This document shows positions 16,821 to 25,824 of a stretch of 64,000 nt of DNA, piece after piece. Below the pieces are notes generated by a model. It was given only the letters and a program-made list of their open reading frames with translations. It was not told the DNA's origin and did not search any database. The stretch's first letter is position 1. The number at the start of each line of letters is the position of its first letter. The DNA is taken from positions 36,369 through 100,368 of the forward strand of contig JALXWS010000008.1 of the NCBI GenBank assembly GCA_025144025.1, written 5' to 3'. The DNA is from Corynebacterium sp. p3-SID1241 (GTDB lineage Bacteria > Actinomycetota > Actinomycetes > Mycobacteriales > Mycobacteriaceae). A program made the translations under genes and the position numbers.

Positions 16821-17413
16821 CCCCGCTCATTTTTGTGGCCCTAGCCGCCCTTGTTGGCCTTCCGTCGCACATTGGCCGGCTAGCCGCTGCGCACACCACC
16901 GAGGCCACCGCCAAGACCCCGCGCGATGGCCCGACCGCGCGCGGGGGACTGATAAGCAAACTCAAGCCCGCAGCACCGCTGGACCCACTGGCAGTAGCCG
17001 GCGACGTCGAACTTTTCGCAGCGTGCCTGGCCGCAGGGCTGTCCGTGCACGGCGCTACCTCCGCGGTAGCCCGCACCGCGGATACCCAGACTAAGGACCT
17101 GTGGGAGACCGTCTCCGCCCTGCTTGGCGTGGGAGTTCCCATGCACTCCGCGTGGGGTCACATGAAGGGTCACGCGGGGCTGGGGGATTTAGCGCAGCTT
17201 GTCATCATGTCGGGCCAATCCGGCGCCACCATCGCGGCCGGATGCCAACGAATCTGTACTTCTTTGCGCGCGGAAGCATCCGCTCACGCCACAGCGCAGG
17301 CGGAGCGCGCAGGAGTATTCATTGCCCTCCCGCTGGCGGTGTGCTTCCTGCCAGCATTCATCGTTCTAGGACTTGCGCCCGTAGTCATCAGTTTGGGCGC
17401 GCAACTTCTTTAA
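16817..17413 (+). CDS. tadC: TadC-like inner membrane platform protein
   Basis: This 198-residue T2SSF-domain protein has a cytoplasmic core (DPLAVAGDVELFAACLAAGLSVHGA...MSGQSGATIAAG) and two C-terminal membrane helices (about 152-195). It pairs with TadB in the pilus base. The start ATG 16817 overlaps the tadB stop by 4 bp. It is shorter than many TadC proteins, as is usual in the compact actinobacterial loci. Confidence 0.85.
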   Translation: MTPLIFVALAALVGLPSHIGRLAAAHTTEATAKTPRDGPTARGGLISKLKPAAPLDPLAVAGDVELFAACLAAGLSVHGATSAVARTADTQTKDLWETVSALLGVGVPMHSAWGHMKGHAGLGDLAQLVIMSGQSGATIAAGCQRICTSLRAEASAHATAQAERAGVFIALPLAVCFLPAFIVLGLAPVVISLGAQLL

Positions 17414-17437
17414 ACATCATCAGAAAGGACAATAAAC

Positions 17438-17626
17438 ATGCACGCACTTAATAAGTATTCCCAGCTCATCCGCAATGACGAGGGGATGAGCACCATTGAA
17501 TACGCTATGGGCTCTCTGGCGGCCGCCGCGCTTGCCGGGGTGCTCTACATGGTCATCAACGGCGGCGGGGTGGTCGATGCCATCGAGGGCATTATTACCG
17601 ACGCCCTATCGAATACCCCGAGCTAG
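17438..17626 (+). CDS. Flp-like pilin (DUF4244 family)
   Basis: The 62-residue precursor has a short basic leader, then NDEG|MSTIEYAMGSLAAAALAG: a type IV-like prepilin cleavage site with glutamate at +5 and tyrosine at +6, the exact Flp pattern, and a single hydrophobic helix. It should be the major subunit of the pilus built by the upstream TadABC. An AGAAAGGA ribosome binding site lies upstream. No prepilin peptidase gene is found in the window. Confidence 0.88.
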   Translation: MHALNKYSQLIRNDEGMSTIEYAMGSLAAAALAGVLYMVINGGGVVDAIEGIITDALSNTPS

Positions 17627-17681
17627 CGCTGCTCTCTAACCGCGGCCGGCGGGCCCAGCCTGCCGGCAGAAAGGAGGAATG

Positions 17682-17996
17682 ATGCACAGGGTATTTGATG
17701 ACGATGGCTCCGTGACCATCGAGGCCGCCTTGGCTTTAAGCTCCCTGGTCTTGGTTGCGGCGGGAATAGCGGGTGCCATTGCCACGATGGCGTCCTATAT
17801 CGCCGCGGTGGACATGGCGGGCGCGGCCGCGCGTTCGCACGCCATCGGCGTCGAATACCACCCAGCACGCGAGGATACCCAGGTCAGCGTGGAGGAAAAT
17901 GGTGGGCTGGTGAGGGCGTCGGTAAGCGTGGATGCCCCCATAGGCACCATGCGCTCCGAGGCCGTATTTCCAGCCGAGGTGGGCGGAAATGAATAG
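17682..17996 (+). CDS. TadE-like pseudopilin
   Basis: The 104-residue protein has DDDG|SVTIEAALALSSLVLVAAG, a prepilin-like site with glutamate at +5 followed by a hydrophobic helix, and a short extracytoplasmic domain. TadE proteins are minor pilins. Two consecutive ATGs (17679, 17682) follow AAGGAGG at 17671-17677; the second has the better spacing. It overlaps the next gene by 8 bp. Confidence 0.82.
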   Translation: MHRVFDDDGSVTIEAALALSSLVLVAAGIAGAIATMASYIAAVDMAGAAARSHAIGVEYHPAREDTQVSVEENGGLVRASVSVDAPIGTMRSEAVFPAEVGGNE

Positions 17997-18315
17997 GACG
18001 AGGCGCCTTGGCGAGGAAGGCTATGCCACCATTGCCGCGGCCGGCATCATCGTCGCGATTGTGAGCCTGCTGCTTATCGTGGCGGCAGTGGGCTCGCGCG
18101 TGGCCGCGCGACACGAGGCCCAAGTGGCGGCCGATCTCGCGGCGGTGGCCGGTGCCTGGGCCCTCGCCACCGGCGAGGATGCCTGCACTGTTGCAAGCGA
18201 TACCGCCGTGCTCAACGGCGCCACCTTAGAAACCTGCGCCGAATCCGGCCGCGACGTCATCGTCACCGCCACGGTCCGTGGCCGGTCCACTCAGGCGAAG
18301 GCCGGTCCGGTCTGA
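17989..18315 (+). CDS. TadE/TadG-like secretion-neighbourhood protein (Rv3654c-like)
   Basis: The 108-residue protein has GEEGYATIAAAGIIVAIVSLLLIVAAVGS, a TadG-like N-terminal membrane helix, then AAAD-rich ARHEAQVAADLAAVAGAWAL and two cysteines (DACTVAS and LETCAES) that could pair outside the membrane. Unlike the two preceding pilin-like proteins it has alanine instead of glutamate at the +5 position after the glycine, so it may not be processed. It is the last clear gene of the Tad operon. Confidence 0.8.
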   Translation: MNRTRRLGEEGYATIAAAGIIVAIVSLLLIVAAVGSRVAARHEAQVAADLAAVAGAWALATGEDACTVASDTAVLNGATLETCAESGRDVIVTATVRGRSTQAKAGPV

Positions 18316-18329
18316 GCTGGCAGGAGGCA

Positions 18330-18515
18330 ATGGTGCGGCTTATTCCTACCGTAGTGGCGGCTGTGGCGGGCTTCATTGCTTGGCGGGAATATCGCCGAAA
18401 GGTACGGGAAGAAATCAAATCGGATCGTAGGCGGGAAAAAGATAGATGGTGGAAAATTGTGCAGTGGTGTATCGATCTTTATCAACACACTGTGGGATTT
18501 GGCCCCAGAGTTTAA
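18330..18515 (+). CDS. Small putative membrane protein, possibly frameshifted
   Basis: A 61-residue ORF starts at ATG 18330 behind a good ribosome binding site (CAGGAGGC). It encodes a hydrophobic N-terminus (LIPTVVAAVAGFIAW) followed by a strongly charged segment (REYRRKVREEIKSDRRREKDRWW). Near its end the +1 frame opens and continues to 18570 with WDLAPEFKEGELDKSAPKEEKGK, which looks like a natural cytoplasmic tail. The gene may therefore have a frameshift around 18485-18495. No family is recognised. Confidence 0.5.
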   Translation: MVRLIPTVVAAVAGFIAWREYRRKVREEIKSDRRREKDRWWKIVQWCIDLYQHTVGFGPRV

Positions 18516-18577
18516 AGAGGGCGAGCTCGACAAATCAGCCCCGAAAGAAGAAAAAGGAAAAATTGCTTAAGTCGCGG

Positions 18578-20941
18578 CTAACCCTGCGTCATGGTGACCA
18601 GTGCGCCGAGTAGTTTGATGGCGCCATCTTTGCTCAGCGGGTTATTTCCGTTACCGCACTTGGGCGATTGCACGCACGACGGGCACCCGGATTCACAAGG
18701 GCAGGAGCGCACCGCCTCGAAGGTGGCCTCGATCCATTCGGGGAAGCGGCGAAAGCCCTCCTCGGCAAAACCGGCGCCGCCGGGGTGGCCGTCGTAGACA
18801 AAGACGGTAGGCAATTGCGTATCGGGGTGCAGCGCGGTGGAAACGCCGCCGATATCCCAGCGGTCACAGGTGGCGATAAGCGGCAGCAGGCCAATGGCGG
18901 CGTGCTCGGCCGCGTGCAGCGTGCCAGGAGTATCGGAGGCCGTCACACCCATGGCGGAAAGCGCCATTGGGTCGATGGTATAGGCCACTGCCCGGGTGAC
19001 CAGGCGTTGCTCGGGGAGATCGAGGGGGATATCGTCGCCAATGGTGCCGTCGGCAAGCCGCACCTGGTAGCCGGTGACGCGGTCGGTGACCTCTACTTCC
19101 ACGTCCGCTACCCACAGCCCCGGGGAGTAATTGACCAGGTTATCGGCCTCGCGCAGGACGCGGATATCCGTGGTGGAGCGCGGAGTCGTGGAATAAGCCG
19201 GTGCCTCGGGGCGGGCCAGCGCCAGGTAATCGCTGAGGATGAGCTCCTCAATGACAAAACTCTCGCCTTGGTGCAGGTACACCGCGCCGGGGTGGACCTG
19301 GTTGGTGGCGCGGGTGGCATCGATGGTGCCGAGCAGTCGGCCGTCGGAAGAATCCACGATCATTACTTCTTCGCCCGCCCCGCCGCGCAGCGAAACCGCA
19401 GTATGTGCCGTCTCCGGGGAGAGCTCCTCCGGCGAATGCGCAGGGATGGGCACGGCGAACCAGCCGCGCTCGCGGCGGCGCAGCAGGCCAGACTCGGCCA
19501 GCTGGTAAACCACATCCTGGGCGCCCCAGGCGGCAATCGTGGCATCATCCAGCGGCTTTTCTACCGCGGCGCAATAGACATGGCCGAAGAGGATATACGG
19601 ATTGGCCGGGTTGAATACGCTGGCCTCCACGGGCCGACCCAGCAGTGCCTCCGGGTGGTGCACCAGGTAGGTATCCATCGGCTCGTCGCGGGCGATGAGC
19701 ACTACGAGCGAGCCCTGCCCGCGGCGGCCGGCGCGCCCTGCCTGCTGCCAAAAGCTTGCGACGGTCCCCGGGAAACCGGCCGTGACCACGGCATCGAGAC
19801 CTCCGACGTCGATGCCCAACTCGAGGGCGGAGGTGGTGGCGACACCGAGCAAGGAGGCGTCATCAAGCGCGCGCTCCAACTTGCGGCGGTCCTCGGCCAG
19901 GTAACCAGCGCGATAGGCGGCGATGCGCTGGGCAAAATCGGGCCGGCCAAGGCTACCGGAGAGCACCTCGGCCGCACGCATGGCCACGACCTCGGCCGAG
20001 CGGCGCGAACGCACAAAGGTCATGGTGCGCGCGCCCTCGGCGATGAAGGAGGCCATCATCTCGGCCGCCTCGGTGGTGGCGGCGCGGCGCACCGGAGCCC
20101 CGTGCTCGCCCTCGGCCCCCTCGATAAAACCCGGTTCCCATAGCGCCACGGTGCGCGCGCCGGTGGGGGCGGTGTCCTCCGTAATCGCGCGGGCGCGCCG
20201 GCCGGTAAGGCGCTGCGCATGCCGGCCCGGGTCCTTCATAGTGGCCGAGGCATAAATTACCGTCGGCCGCGAGCCATAGTGCGCGCACAAGCGCAGCAGG
20301 CGCCGCAGCACCAGCGCCACGTTCGCGCCAAATACGCCCCGGTAGGAATGGCATTCATCGATGACAATGAACTCCAGGTGCCGCAGCAGTCTCGCCCACC
20401 GCGCATGCGCCGCAAGCAGCGACATATGCACCATATCCGGATTGGAGAAAATGAACCGCGAATGATCGCGCACGCCCGCGCGGGATTCTTGCGGCGTATC
20501 GCCGTCATAGGGCGAGGGCACCACACCCTTGAGCGCCGGAATGCCCCGGCACAGCTCGAGCACCGCCTGCAGCTGGTCCGATCCCAGCGCCTTGGTGGGG
20601 GTGAGATACAGCGCGCAGGCGGTCGACTCCTGCGCCAGTCGGCTCAAAATGGGCAGCTGGTAGCCCAGGGACTTTCCTGAGGACGTACCGGTAGAAATCA
20701 CCGCATCCTCGCCGGCCCAGGCCGCCTGCGCCAGCTCCGCTTGGTGGCTATACAGCTTGCCGACGCCCCCTTCGACCAACTTTTCCCGCAACTGCGGCAG
20801 CACCCACTCGGGCCACCCGGCATACTGCGCACGCTGCGGCGGCAGGGTGGTCTGAAATGTGAGAGTGGACTCATCGAGGCGGCGCTGGATGAACTCGAGG
20901 AGCTCTTCTCCCAGGGGATTATCCGTTTCCGGGTGAGTCAA
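18578..20941 (-). CDS. DEAD/DEAH-box helicase with C-terminal DUF1998 zinc domain
   Basis: The 787-residue superfamily 2 helicase has Walker A STGTSSGKSLGYQLP, motif II DECHSYRG, motif III YASATM, and motif VI QQAGRAGRRGQG. The C-terminal DUF1998 region carries four cysteines in CPCESGCPSCVQSPKCGNGN, a likely zinc or Fe-S site. The combination matches the MrfA/YprA-type repair helicases (mitomycin-damage repair in Bacillus) and Rv3649 by position. It is convergent with the tad operon and divergent from cspA. Confidence 0.9.
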   Translation of the reverse strand: MTHPETDNPLGEELLEFIQRRLDESTLTFQTTLPPQRAQYAGWPEWVLPQLREKLVEGGVGKLYSHQAELAQAAWAGEDAVISTGTSSGKSLGYQLPILSRLAQESTACALYLTPTKALGSDQLQAVLELCRGIPALKGVVPSPYDGDTPQESRAGVRDHSRFIFSNPDMVHMSLLAAHARWARLLRHLEFIVIDECHSYRGVFGANVALVLRRLLRLCAHYGSRPTVIYASATMKDPGRHAQRLTGRRARAITEDTAPTGARTVALWEPGFIEGAEGEHGAPVRRAATTEAAEMMASFIAEGARTMTFVRSRRSAEVVAMRAAEVLSGSLGRPDFAQRIAAYRAGYLAEDRRKLERALDDASLLGVATTSALELGIDVGGLDAVVTAGFPGTVASFWQQAGRAGRRGQGSLVVLIARDEPMDTYLVHHPEALLGRPVEASVFNPANPYILFGHVYCAAVEKPLDDATIAAWGAQDVVYQLAESGLLRRRERGWFAVPIPAHSPEELSPETAHTAVSLRGGAGEEVMIVDSSDGRLLGTIDATRATNQVHPGAVYLHQGESFVIEELILSDYLALARPEAPAYSTTPRSTTDIRVLREADNLVNYSPGLWVADVEVEVTDRVTGYQVRLADGTIGDDIPLDLPEQRLVTRAVAYTIDPMALSAMGVTASDTPGTLHAAEHAAIGLLPLIATCDRWDIGGVSTALHPDTQLPTVFVYDGHPGGAGFAEEGFRRFPEWIEATFEAVRSCPCESGCPSCVQSPKCGNGNNPLSKDGAIKLLGALVTMTQG

Positions 20942-21120
20942 TTTTTACCCCCTCGTGAGTTTGGTCTATCGCTTTGGCGTGGAACGTGTCACACTGATAT
21001 GAGGCCAATGATGTCTTGGTGCGGTGTTTACACTTTAAGGTACTGCTAAAGGACGCATTTACCGAAACCTCCCTTGGTGCGGAATCGCCGCACCGATAAT
21101 CAAGAAAAGGACTGCACACC

Positions 21121-21324
21121 ATGGCACAAGGAACCGTTAAGTGGTTTAACTCTGAAAAGGGCTACGGCTTTATCGAGCGCGCGGACGGCGAGGGCGATAT
21201 TTTCGTCCACTACTCCGAGATTCAGGGCAGCGGCTTCCGTACTCTGGAAGAAAACCAGCAGGTCACCTTCGAAGTAGGATCCGGCCCGAAGGGCGAGCAG
21301 GCCCAGTCCGTGTCCGTAATCTAG
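21121..21324 (+). CDS. cspA: Cold shock protein CspA-like
   Basis: The 67-residue single-domain cold shock protein has RNP1 KGYGFI and RNP2 DIFVHY and begins [16 protein letters not shown]. It binds single-stranded RNA/DNA and can melt RNA structure. A 180-bp leader region precedes it. The gene sits between the DUF1998 helicase and dedA/topA, as csp does in related genomes. Confidence 0.94.
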   Translation: MAQGTVKWFNSEKGYGFIERADGEGDIFVHYSEIQGSGFRTLEENQQVTFEVGSGPKGEQAQSVSVI

Positions 21325-21340
21325 GCGGTCGGCTCCCTCG

Positions 21341-21970
21341 CTAAGGCGTTTCTGCGTAGCCGCGGCGGGTATCCCACCATTCGGTGAACTTATTCTGCAG
21401 CTTTTGCAGCCCCACGCCGATGATGACCGCGGCGATGATGCTGACCACCACGGCGAGCACCGGCGAATTGGAAAAGGCCTTGCCGCCGAGGTAGCCAATG
21501 GCCAGCGCTTGGGCAGCCCAGAGCGCAACACCAATGGTGTCGAAGAAAACAAAGACGATCCAAGGGAACCGCATTGATCCCAGCAGGATGGTCATAAACA
21601 GGCGCGCGGAAGGAATGAATCGGGCAATAATAATGGCCGCGCCGCCACCGCGGCGCATATTGCGCCTTACCCAGTTCAGCCCCTCGTAGGCTTTAGAACC
21701 TTTAGGCACGCGCTTGAGCAGGGGCATAAACCGTGTGCCTAGCAGGAAGCAGAGATTATCGCCCATCATGGCGGCAATCAGCGCCACGAAAAACATGGTG
21801 GGCAGGTGGGGAAAGCCTTGGGAGCCGGACCAAGCGCCGGCCATATTGAGCGGGATTTCAGACGGCAGGACGGGGAAGAAGCAGTCACCAAAGATCAGCA
21901 CGCCGACCAGCGGGTAGATCCACTCTGTGGACATGACGGTTTCGATCCACATAGTGATGGTGTCAACCAT
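21341..21970 (-). CDS. DedA family membrane protein
   Basis: The 209-residue protein has five to six hydrophobic segments and DedA hallmarks: FGDCFFPVLPSEIPLNMAGAWSG near the N-terminus, GDNLCFLLG, and the conserved FIPSARLFMTILLGSMRFPWIVF (F/R..R...P..G). DedA proteins flip lipid carriers such as phosphatidylethanolamine or undecaprenyl phosphate. It converges on cspA with only 16 bp between the stops. Confidence 0.9.
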   Translation of the reverse strand: MVDTITMWIETVMSTEWIYPLVGVLIFGDCFFPVLPSEIPLNMAGAWSGSQGFPHLPTMFFVALIAAMMGDNLCFLLGTRFMPLLKRVPKGSKAYEGLNWVRRNMRRGGGAAIIIARFIPSARLFMTILLGSMRFPWIVFVFFDTIGVALWAAQALAIGYLGGKAFSNSPVLAVVVSIIAAVIIGVGLQKLQNKFTEWWDTRRGYAETP

Positions 21971-22218
21971 GAATCCTCCCCGGGCGTCGTCTTGGGTGTG
22001 CTATCGTGCCCCACAATGCTTTCACAGCTACTGGGCGTTCTAAGTAGGCCAGTATAGACGCGTTCCGTGGGGGTACATAGTGCCCCTGAAAACGGCCTTT
22101 TGGCAGAACCGCGTATATGGTGCGAGAAAGGAAACGCAGATCAACTGTGTACGCTAGGGGCGATTGCTGAAAGCGTGCATACCTTATTGTTCGCATCATC
22201 GAAAGGGATGAAGTCGAA

Positions 22219-25194
22219 GTGGCAGAAGCAGCCGGGCCGGGAAAGACCTTGGTGATCGTCGAGTCGGCGACGAAGGCGAAGAAGATTCAGCCTTACCTCG
22301 GAGATAACTACATCGTGGAGGCCTCCGTGGGCCATATCCGCGATCTTCCCCGCGGCGCTGCGGACGTGCCGGCTAAGTATAAGAAGGAATCTTGGGCGCG
22401 CCTCGGCGTGAACCCGGAGGATGACTTCGCCCCGCTGTATGTGGTTAGCCCCGATAAGAAGAAAAAGGTCGCAGACCTAAAATCCAAGCTGAAGCAGTGC
22501 GATCAGCTCTACCTCGCAACAGACCCCGACCGCGAGGGCGAGGCCATCGCCTGGCACCTGCTGGAGGTCCTAAAGCCCAAGGTGCCGGTGCGCCGCATGG
22601 TGTTCAATGAGATCACCAAGTCCGCCATCTTGGAGGCCGCGGACAATACCCGCGATCTGGATTACAACCTTATCGACGCCCAGGAAACCCGCCGCATCCT
22701 CGACCGCCTCTACGGCTACGAGGTTTCCCCGGTGCTGTGGAAGAAGGTCATGCCGCGGCTTTCTGCCGGCCGCGTGCAGTCGGTGGCCACCCGCGTCATC
22801 GTCGAGCGCGAGCGCGAGCGCATGGCGTTCATCCCGGCCGACTACTGGGATCTGGCCGCCACCTTGGATACCGGCGCTGCGTTTGCGGATAACCCCGCTA
22901 CTTTCGACGCCCGCCTCACGGCCGTCAATAGCAAGCGCGTGGCCTTGGGCCGCGACTTTGATGATCGCGGAAACGTCAAGAGCAAAGACGTCACTGTCAT
23001 TACCGAGCCGCAGGCCAAGGCCTTGGAGTCTGCGCTCCAAGGCGCGGGCATGGAAGTCGCCGGGGTGGAACACAAGCCCTATACGCGCAAGCCCTATGCG
23101 CCGTTTATGACCTCCACGCTGCAGCAGGAGGCCGGCCGCCGCCTGCACTTTACCTCCGAACGCACCATGCGCATTGCGCAGCGCTTGTACGAAAACGGCC
23201 ACATTACTTATATGCGTACGGACTCGACCTCGCTGTCCAAGCAGGGCTTGGCCGCCGCGCGCAACTCCGCCACCAGCATCTACGGCGCAGAATACGTTTC
23301 CGATTCCCCGCGCGTGTATGACCGCAAGGTCAAAAACTCGCAAGAAGCTCACGAGGCCATCCGCCCGGCCGGCGAGTCCTTCGCCACCCCAGGCCAGCTC
23401 TCCGGCCAGTTGGATGCGGAGGAGTTTAAGCTCTATGACCTGATTTGGAAGCGCACCGTCGCCTCCCAGATGGCTGATGCCAAGGGAACCTCCATGAAGG
23501 TCACCGTGGCGGGCAACGCCACTACGGATAACGGCAGCTATGACGTGGAATTCTCCGCCACCGGCCGCACCATTACCTTCCCCGGTTTCTTGAAGGCCTA
23601 CGGCGCGGACGATGCCAAGGGTGACAAGAAGGGCGGTACCCGCCTGCCGCACTTGGAGGAGGGACGCGCTCTGACCGCCAAGGAGGTTTCCGCCGAGGGT
23701 CATTCCACCAACCCGCCGGCGCGCTATACCGAAGCCAGCCTGGTCAAGAAGATGGAGGACCTAGGCATCGGCCGCCCGTCCACCTACGCGTCCATCATCA
23801 AGACCATCCAGGACCGCGGTTATGTGGTCTCGCGCGGCAATGCGCTGGTGCCCTCCTGGGTTGCCTTCGCCGTCGTAGGCCTGTTGGAGGAGAACTTCAC
23901 CGAGCTGGTGGACTATGACTTCACCTCTTCCATGGAAGACGAGCTAGACCAGATTGCCACCGGTATCGAAGATGGCACCGCTTGGCTCAATGGCTTTTAC
24001 TTTGGCAACGCCGGGGCCAACGAGCAGAAGGCGGCCTCCATTGCCCGCCATGGTGGCTTGAAATCGCTTATCGACGTCAACCTGGAGGCCATCGATGCCC
24101 GCAAGGTCAACTCGCTACTGCTTTATACCGACGCCGAAGGTCGCGATGTCTTCGTGCGCGTAGGCCGCTACGGCCCGTATATCGAGCGCGCCGTTGGCAC
24201 TAACGACGACGGCAGCATCGAGTATCAGCGCGCTAACCTGTCCGAAACCGTCACCCCAGACGGCCTGAACGAGGAGCTGGCGGAAAAGCTCTTCGCCACT
24301 CCGCAGGGCGGCCGCGAGCTGGGCGAGAACCCGGAAAACGGCCGCATGATCGTGGCCAAGGAGGGCCGCTTCGGCCCGTATGTCACCGAAATCGTCCGCG
24401 ACGATGAGCGGGAGAAGGCCGAGGGTGAGGCCGAGGAGGTCGTCGCCAAGGAGCGCGCCGAGGAAGACAAGCAGCGCGCCGAGGAAGGCAAGCGCGCCAA
24501 GAATTGGGAAACCAAGACGGCCGCAAAGCAAAAGGAAAAGCGCGTCAAGGAGTACATCGAAAACAAACTCAAGCCGGGTACGGCCTCGCTGTTTAGCTCG
24601 ATGGAGCCTTCTACGGTCACCCTCGAAGAGGCCCTTAAATTGCTTTCCCTACCGCGCGAGGTGGGCGAGGACGATGGTGTGATGATCACCGCACAGAACG
24701 GCCGCTATGGCCCGTACCTGAAGAAGGGAAATGACTCGCGTTCCTTGGTCAAGGAAGAGCAGATTTTCACCGTCACCTTGGACGAGGCCCGCCGCATCTA
24801 TGCCGAACCGAAGCGTCGCGGCCGCGCCGCGGCTCAGCCGCCGATCAAGCAGCTGGGCGATAACGACGTCTCCGGCAAGCCCATGACCGTCAAGGACGGC
24901 CGCTTCGGCCCCTATGTCACCGACGGCACCACCAATGCCTCCCTGCGCCGCGGCGATGACCCAGAGCAGCTTACCGACGCCCGCGCGAACGAGCTCCTTT
25001 CCGAGCGCCGCGCCAAGGAAGCTTCCGGCGAGACCAAGAAGAAGTCCACCAAGAAGTCCTCTAAAAAGACGACGAAGAAGAAGGCGACCAAGAAGGCCAC
25101 CAAAAAGTCCACGAAGAAGGCTGGCAAGAAGGCGACCAAGAAACCTTCGCCCGGCACGAAGAACGTGGTGAAGGCCGGCTCGCGCAAGAAATAG
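22219..25194 (+). CDS. topA: DNA topoisomerase I
   Basis: The 991-residue type IA topoisomerase starts at GTG 22219, just before AEAAGPGKTLVIVESATKAKKI. It has a TOPRIM domain (residues 12-150, with DPDREGEAIAWHLLE), the gate domains, and the active-site tyrosine in ITYMRTDSTSLS. The C-terminal part has basic GRFGPYV-type repeats (four copies, about 640-910) rather than zinc fingers, as in mycobacteria, followed by a lysine-rich tail (about 945-990) that helps processivity. It relaxes negative supercoils. Confidence 0.96.
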   Translation: MAEAAGPGKTLVIVESATKAKKIQPYLGDNYIVEASVGHIRDLPRGAADVPAKYKKESWARLGVNPEDDFAPLYVVSPDKKKKVADLKSKLKQCDQLYLATDPDREGEAIAWHLLEVLKPKVPVRRMVFNEITKSAILEAADNTRDLDYNLIDAQETRRILDRLYGYEVSPVLWKKVMPRLSAGRVQSVATRVIVERERERMAFIPADYWDLAATLDTGAAFADNPATFDARLTAVNSKRVALGRDFDDRGNVKSKDVTVITEPQAKALESALQGAGMEVAGVEHKPYTRKPYAPFMTSTLQQEAGRRLHFTSERTMRIAQRLYENGHITYMRTDSTSLSKQGLAAARNSATSIYGAEYVSDSPRVYDRKVKNSQEAHEAIRPAGESFATPGQLSGQLDAEEFKLYDLIWKRTVASQMADAKGTSMKVTVAGNATTDNGSYDVEFSATGRTITFPGFLKAYGADDAKGDKKGGTRLPHLEEGRALTAKEVSAEGHSTNPPARYTEASLVKKMEDLGIGRPSTYASIIKTIQDRGYVVSRGNALVPSWVAFAVVGLLEENFTELVDYDFTSSMEDELDQIATGIEDGTAWLNGFYFGNAGANEQKAASIARHGGLKSLIDVNLEAIDARKVNSLLLYTDAEGRDVFVRVGRYGPYIERAVGTNDDGSIEYQRANLSETVTPDGLNEELAEKLFATPQGGRELGENPENGRMIVAKEGRFGPYVTEIVRDDEREKAEGEAEEVVAKERAEEDKQRAEEGKRAKNWETKTAAKQKEKRVKEYIENKLKPGTASLFSSMEPSTVTLEEALKLLSLPREVGEDDGVMITAQNGRYGPYLKKGNDSRSLVKEEQIFTVTLDEARRIYAEPKRRGRAAAQPPIKQLGDNDVSGKPMTVKDGRFGPYVTDGTTNASLRRGDDPEQLTDARANELLSERRAKEASGETKKKSTKKSSKKTTKKKATKKATKKSTKKAGKKATKKPSPGTKNVVKAGSRKK

Positions 25195-25212
25195 CCGCGT
25201 AAGGTGGCGGGC

Positions 25213-25824
25213 ATGAACGATTTTCTTGCCCGCACCCAGGAAGGCGCCTCGGCCCTGTGCCGCGCCGCCACCGATATCAGCGCGCGGCCGCAGCTTTTAG
25301 CCTCGGTTCGTGAAGAGCCCGCCGTTGGCGCCGGAGTCCTAGCCGCAGCTATTGGCCAGGTGGAAAAGGTACGCACCCTGACCCGTCCTTCGGTGCACGG
25401 CGTGGCGGCCGTAACGGCGAACCACGCTGCCTATGCGTGGAGCCTATATCGCCGCGGCGCGCGCAATGATGCCCTGGGCTGGGGCCTGCGCGCGGCCGTA
25501 TGGGGCGCGGGCGTTGCCGCGACTCGCAAGGAGCCGACGGCCGCAGCCGTGGCGGTGGGCGGCGCGGCCGTGCTCAGCACCTCTGCGTTGGCGGGGGATC
25601 CGGCGCTGCGCACTGACGCCGGCAAGGGCATCAGCCACGGCGCTAACTTGCTGGTCGCGGCTGAGGGGCTGACGGCCCTGCGCGCGGAGCTCGCCCAGCG
25701 AAAGTGCGGAACGCGGAAGCACGCGGTGAAAAAGCAAGGGGCGCGTCTGGTGGGCGCGGCCGAGGCGGGTGCCCTAGCGGTCGGCCATCTGCTGCTTCTC
25801 GATGGCCTGCGCCGCACCCGATAA
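25213..25824 (+). CDS. Hypothetical alanine-rich membrane protein
   Basis: The roughly 203-residue protein has several weakly hydrophobic, alanine-rich stretches and no known motif. The frame begins at GTG 25204, but ATG 25213 with AAGGTGG upstream is the more likely start. It lies 18 bp behind topA. Its last 51 bp overlap the 3' end of the convergent DUF418 gene, an unusually long convergent overlap, so either stop could belong to a recently extended gene. Function unknown. Confidence 0.6.
   Translation: MNDFLARTQEGASALCRAATDISARPQLLASVREEPAVGAGVLAAAIGQVEKVRTLTRPSVHGVAAVTANHAAYAWSLYRRGARNDALGWGLRAAVWGAGVAATRKEPTAAAVAVGGAAVLSTSALAGDPALRTDAGKGISHGANLLVAAEGLTALRAELAQRKCGTRKHAVKKQGARLVGAAEAGALAVGHLLLLDGLRRTR

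Noticed and set aside
24960-25190. Lysine-rich repeats at the topA end considered as a separate low-complexity element
   Set aside because: It is the in-frame C-terminal tail typical of actinobacterial topoisomerase I.
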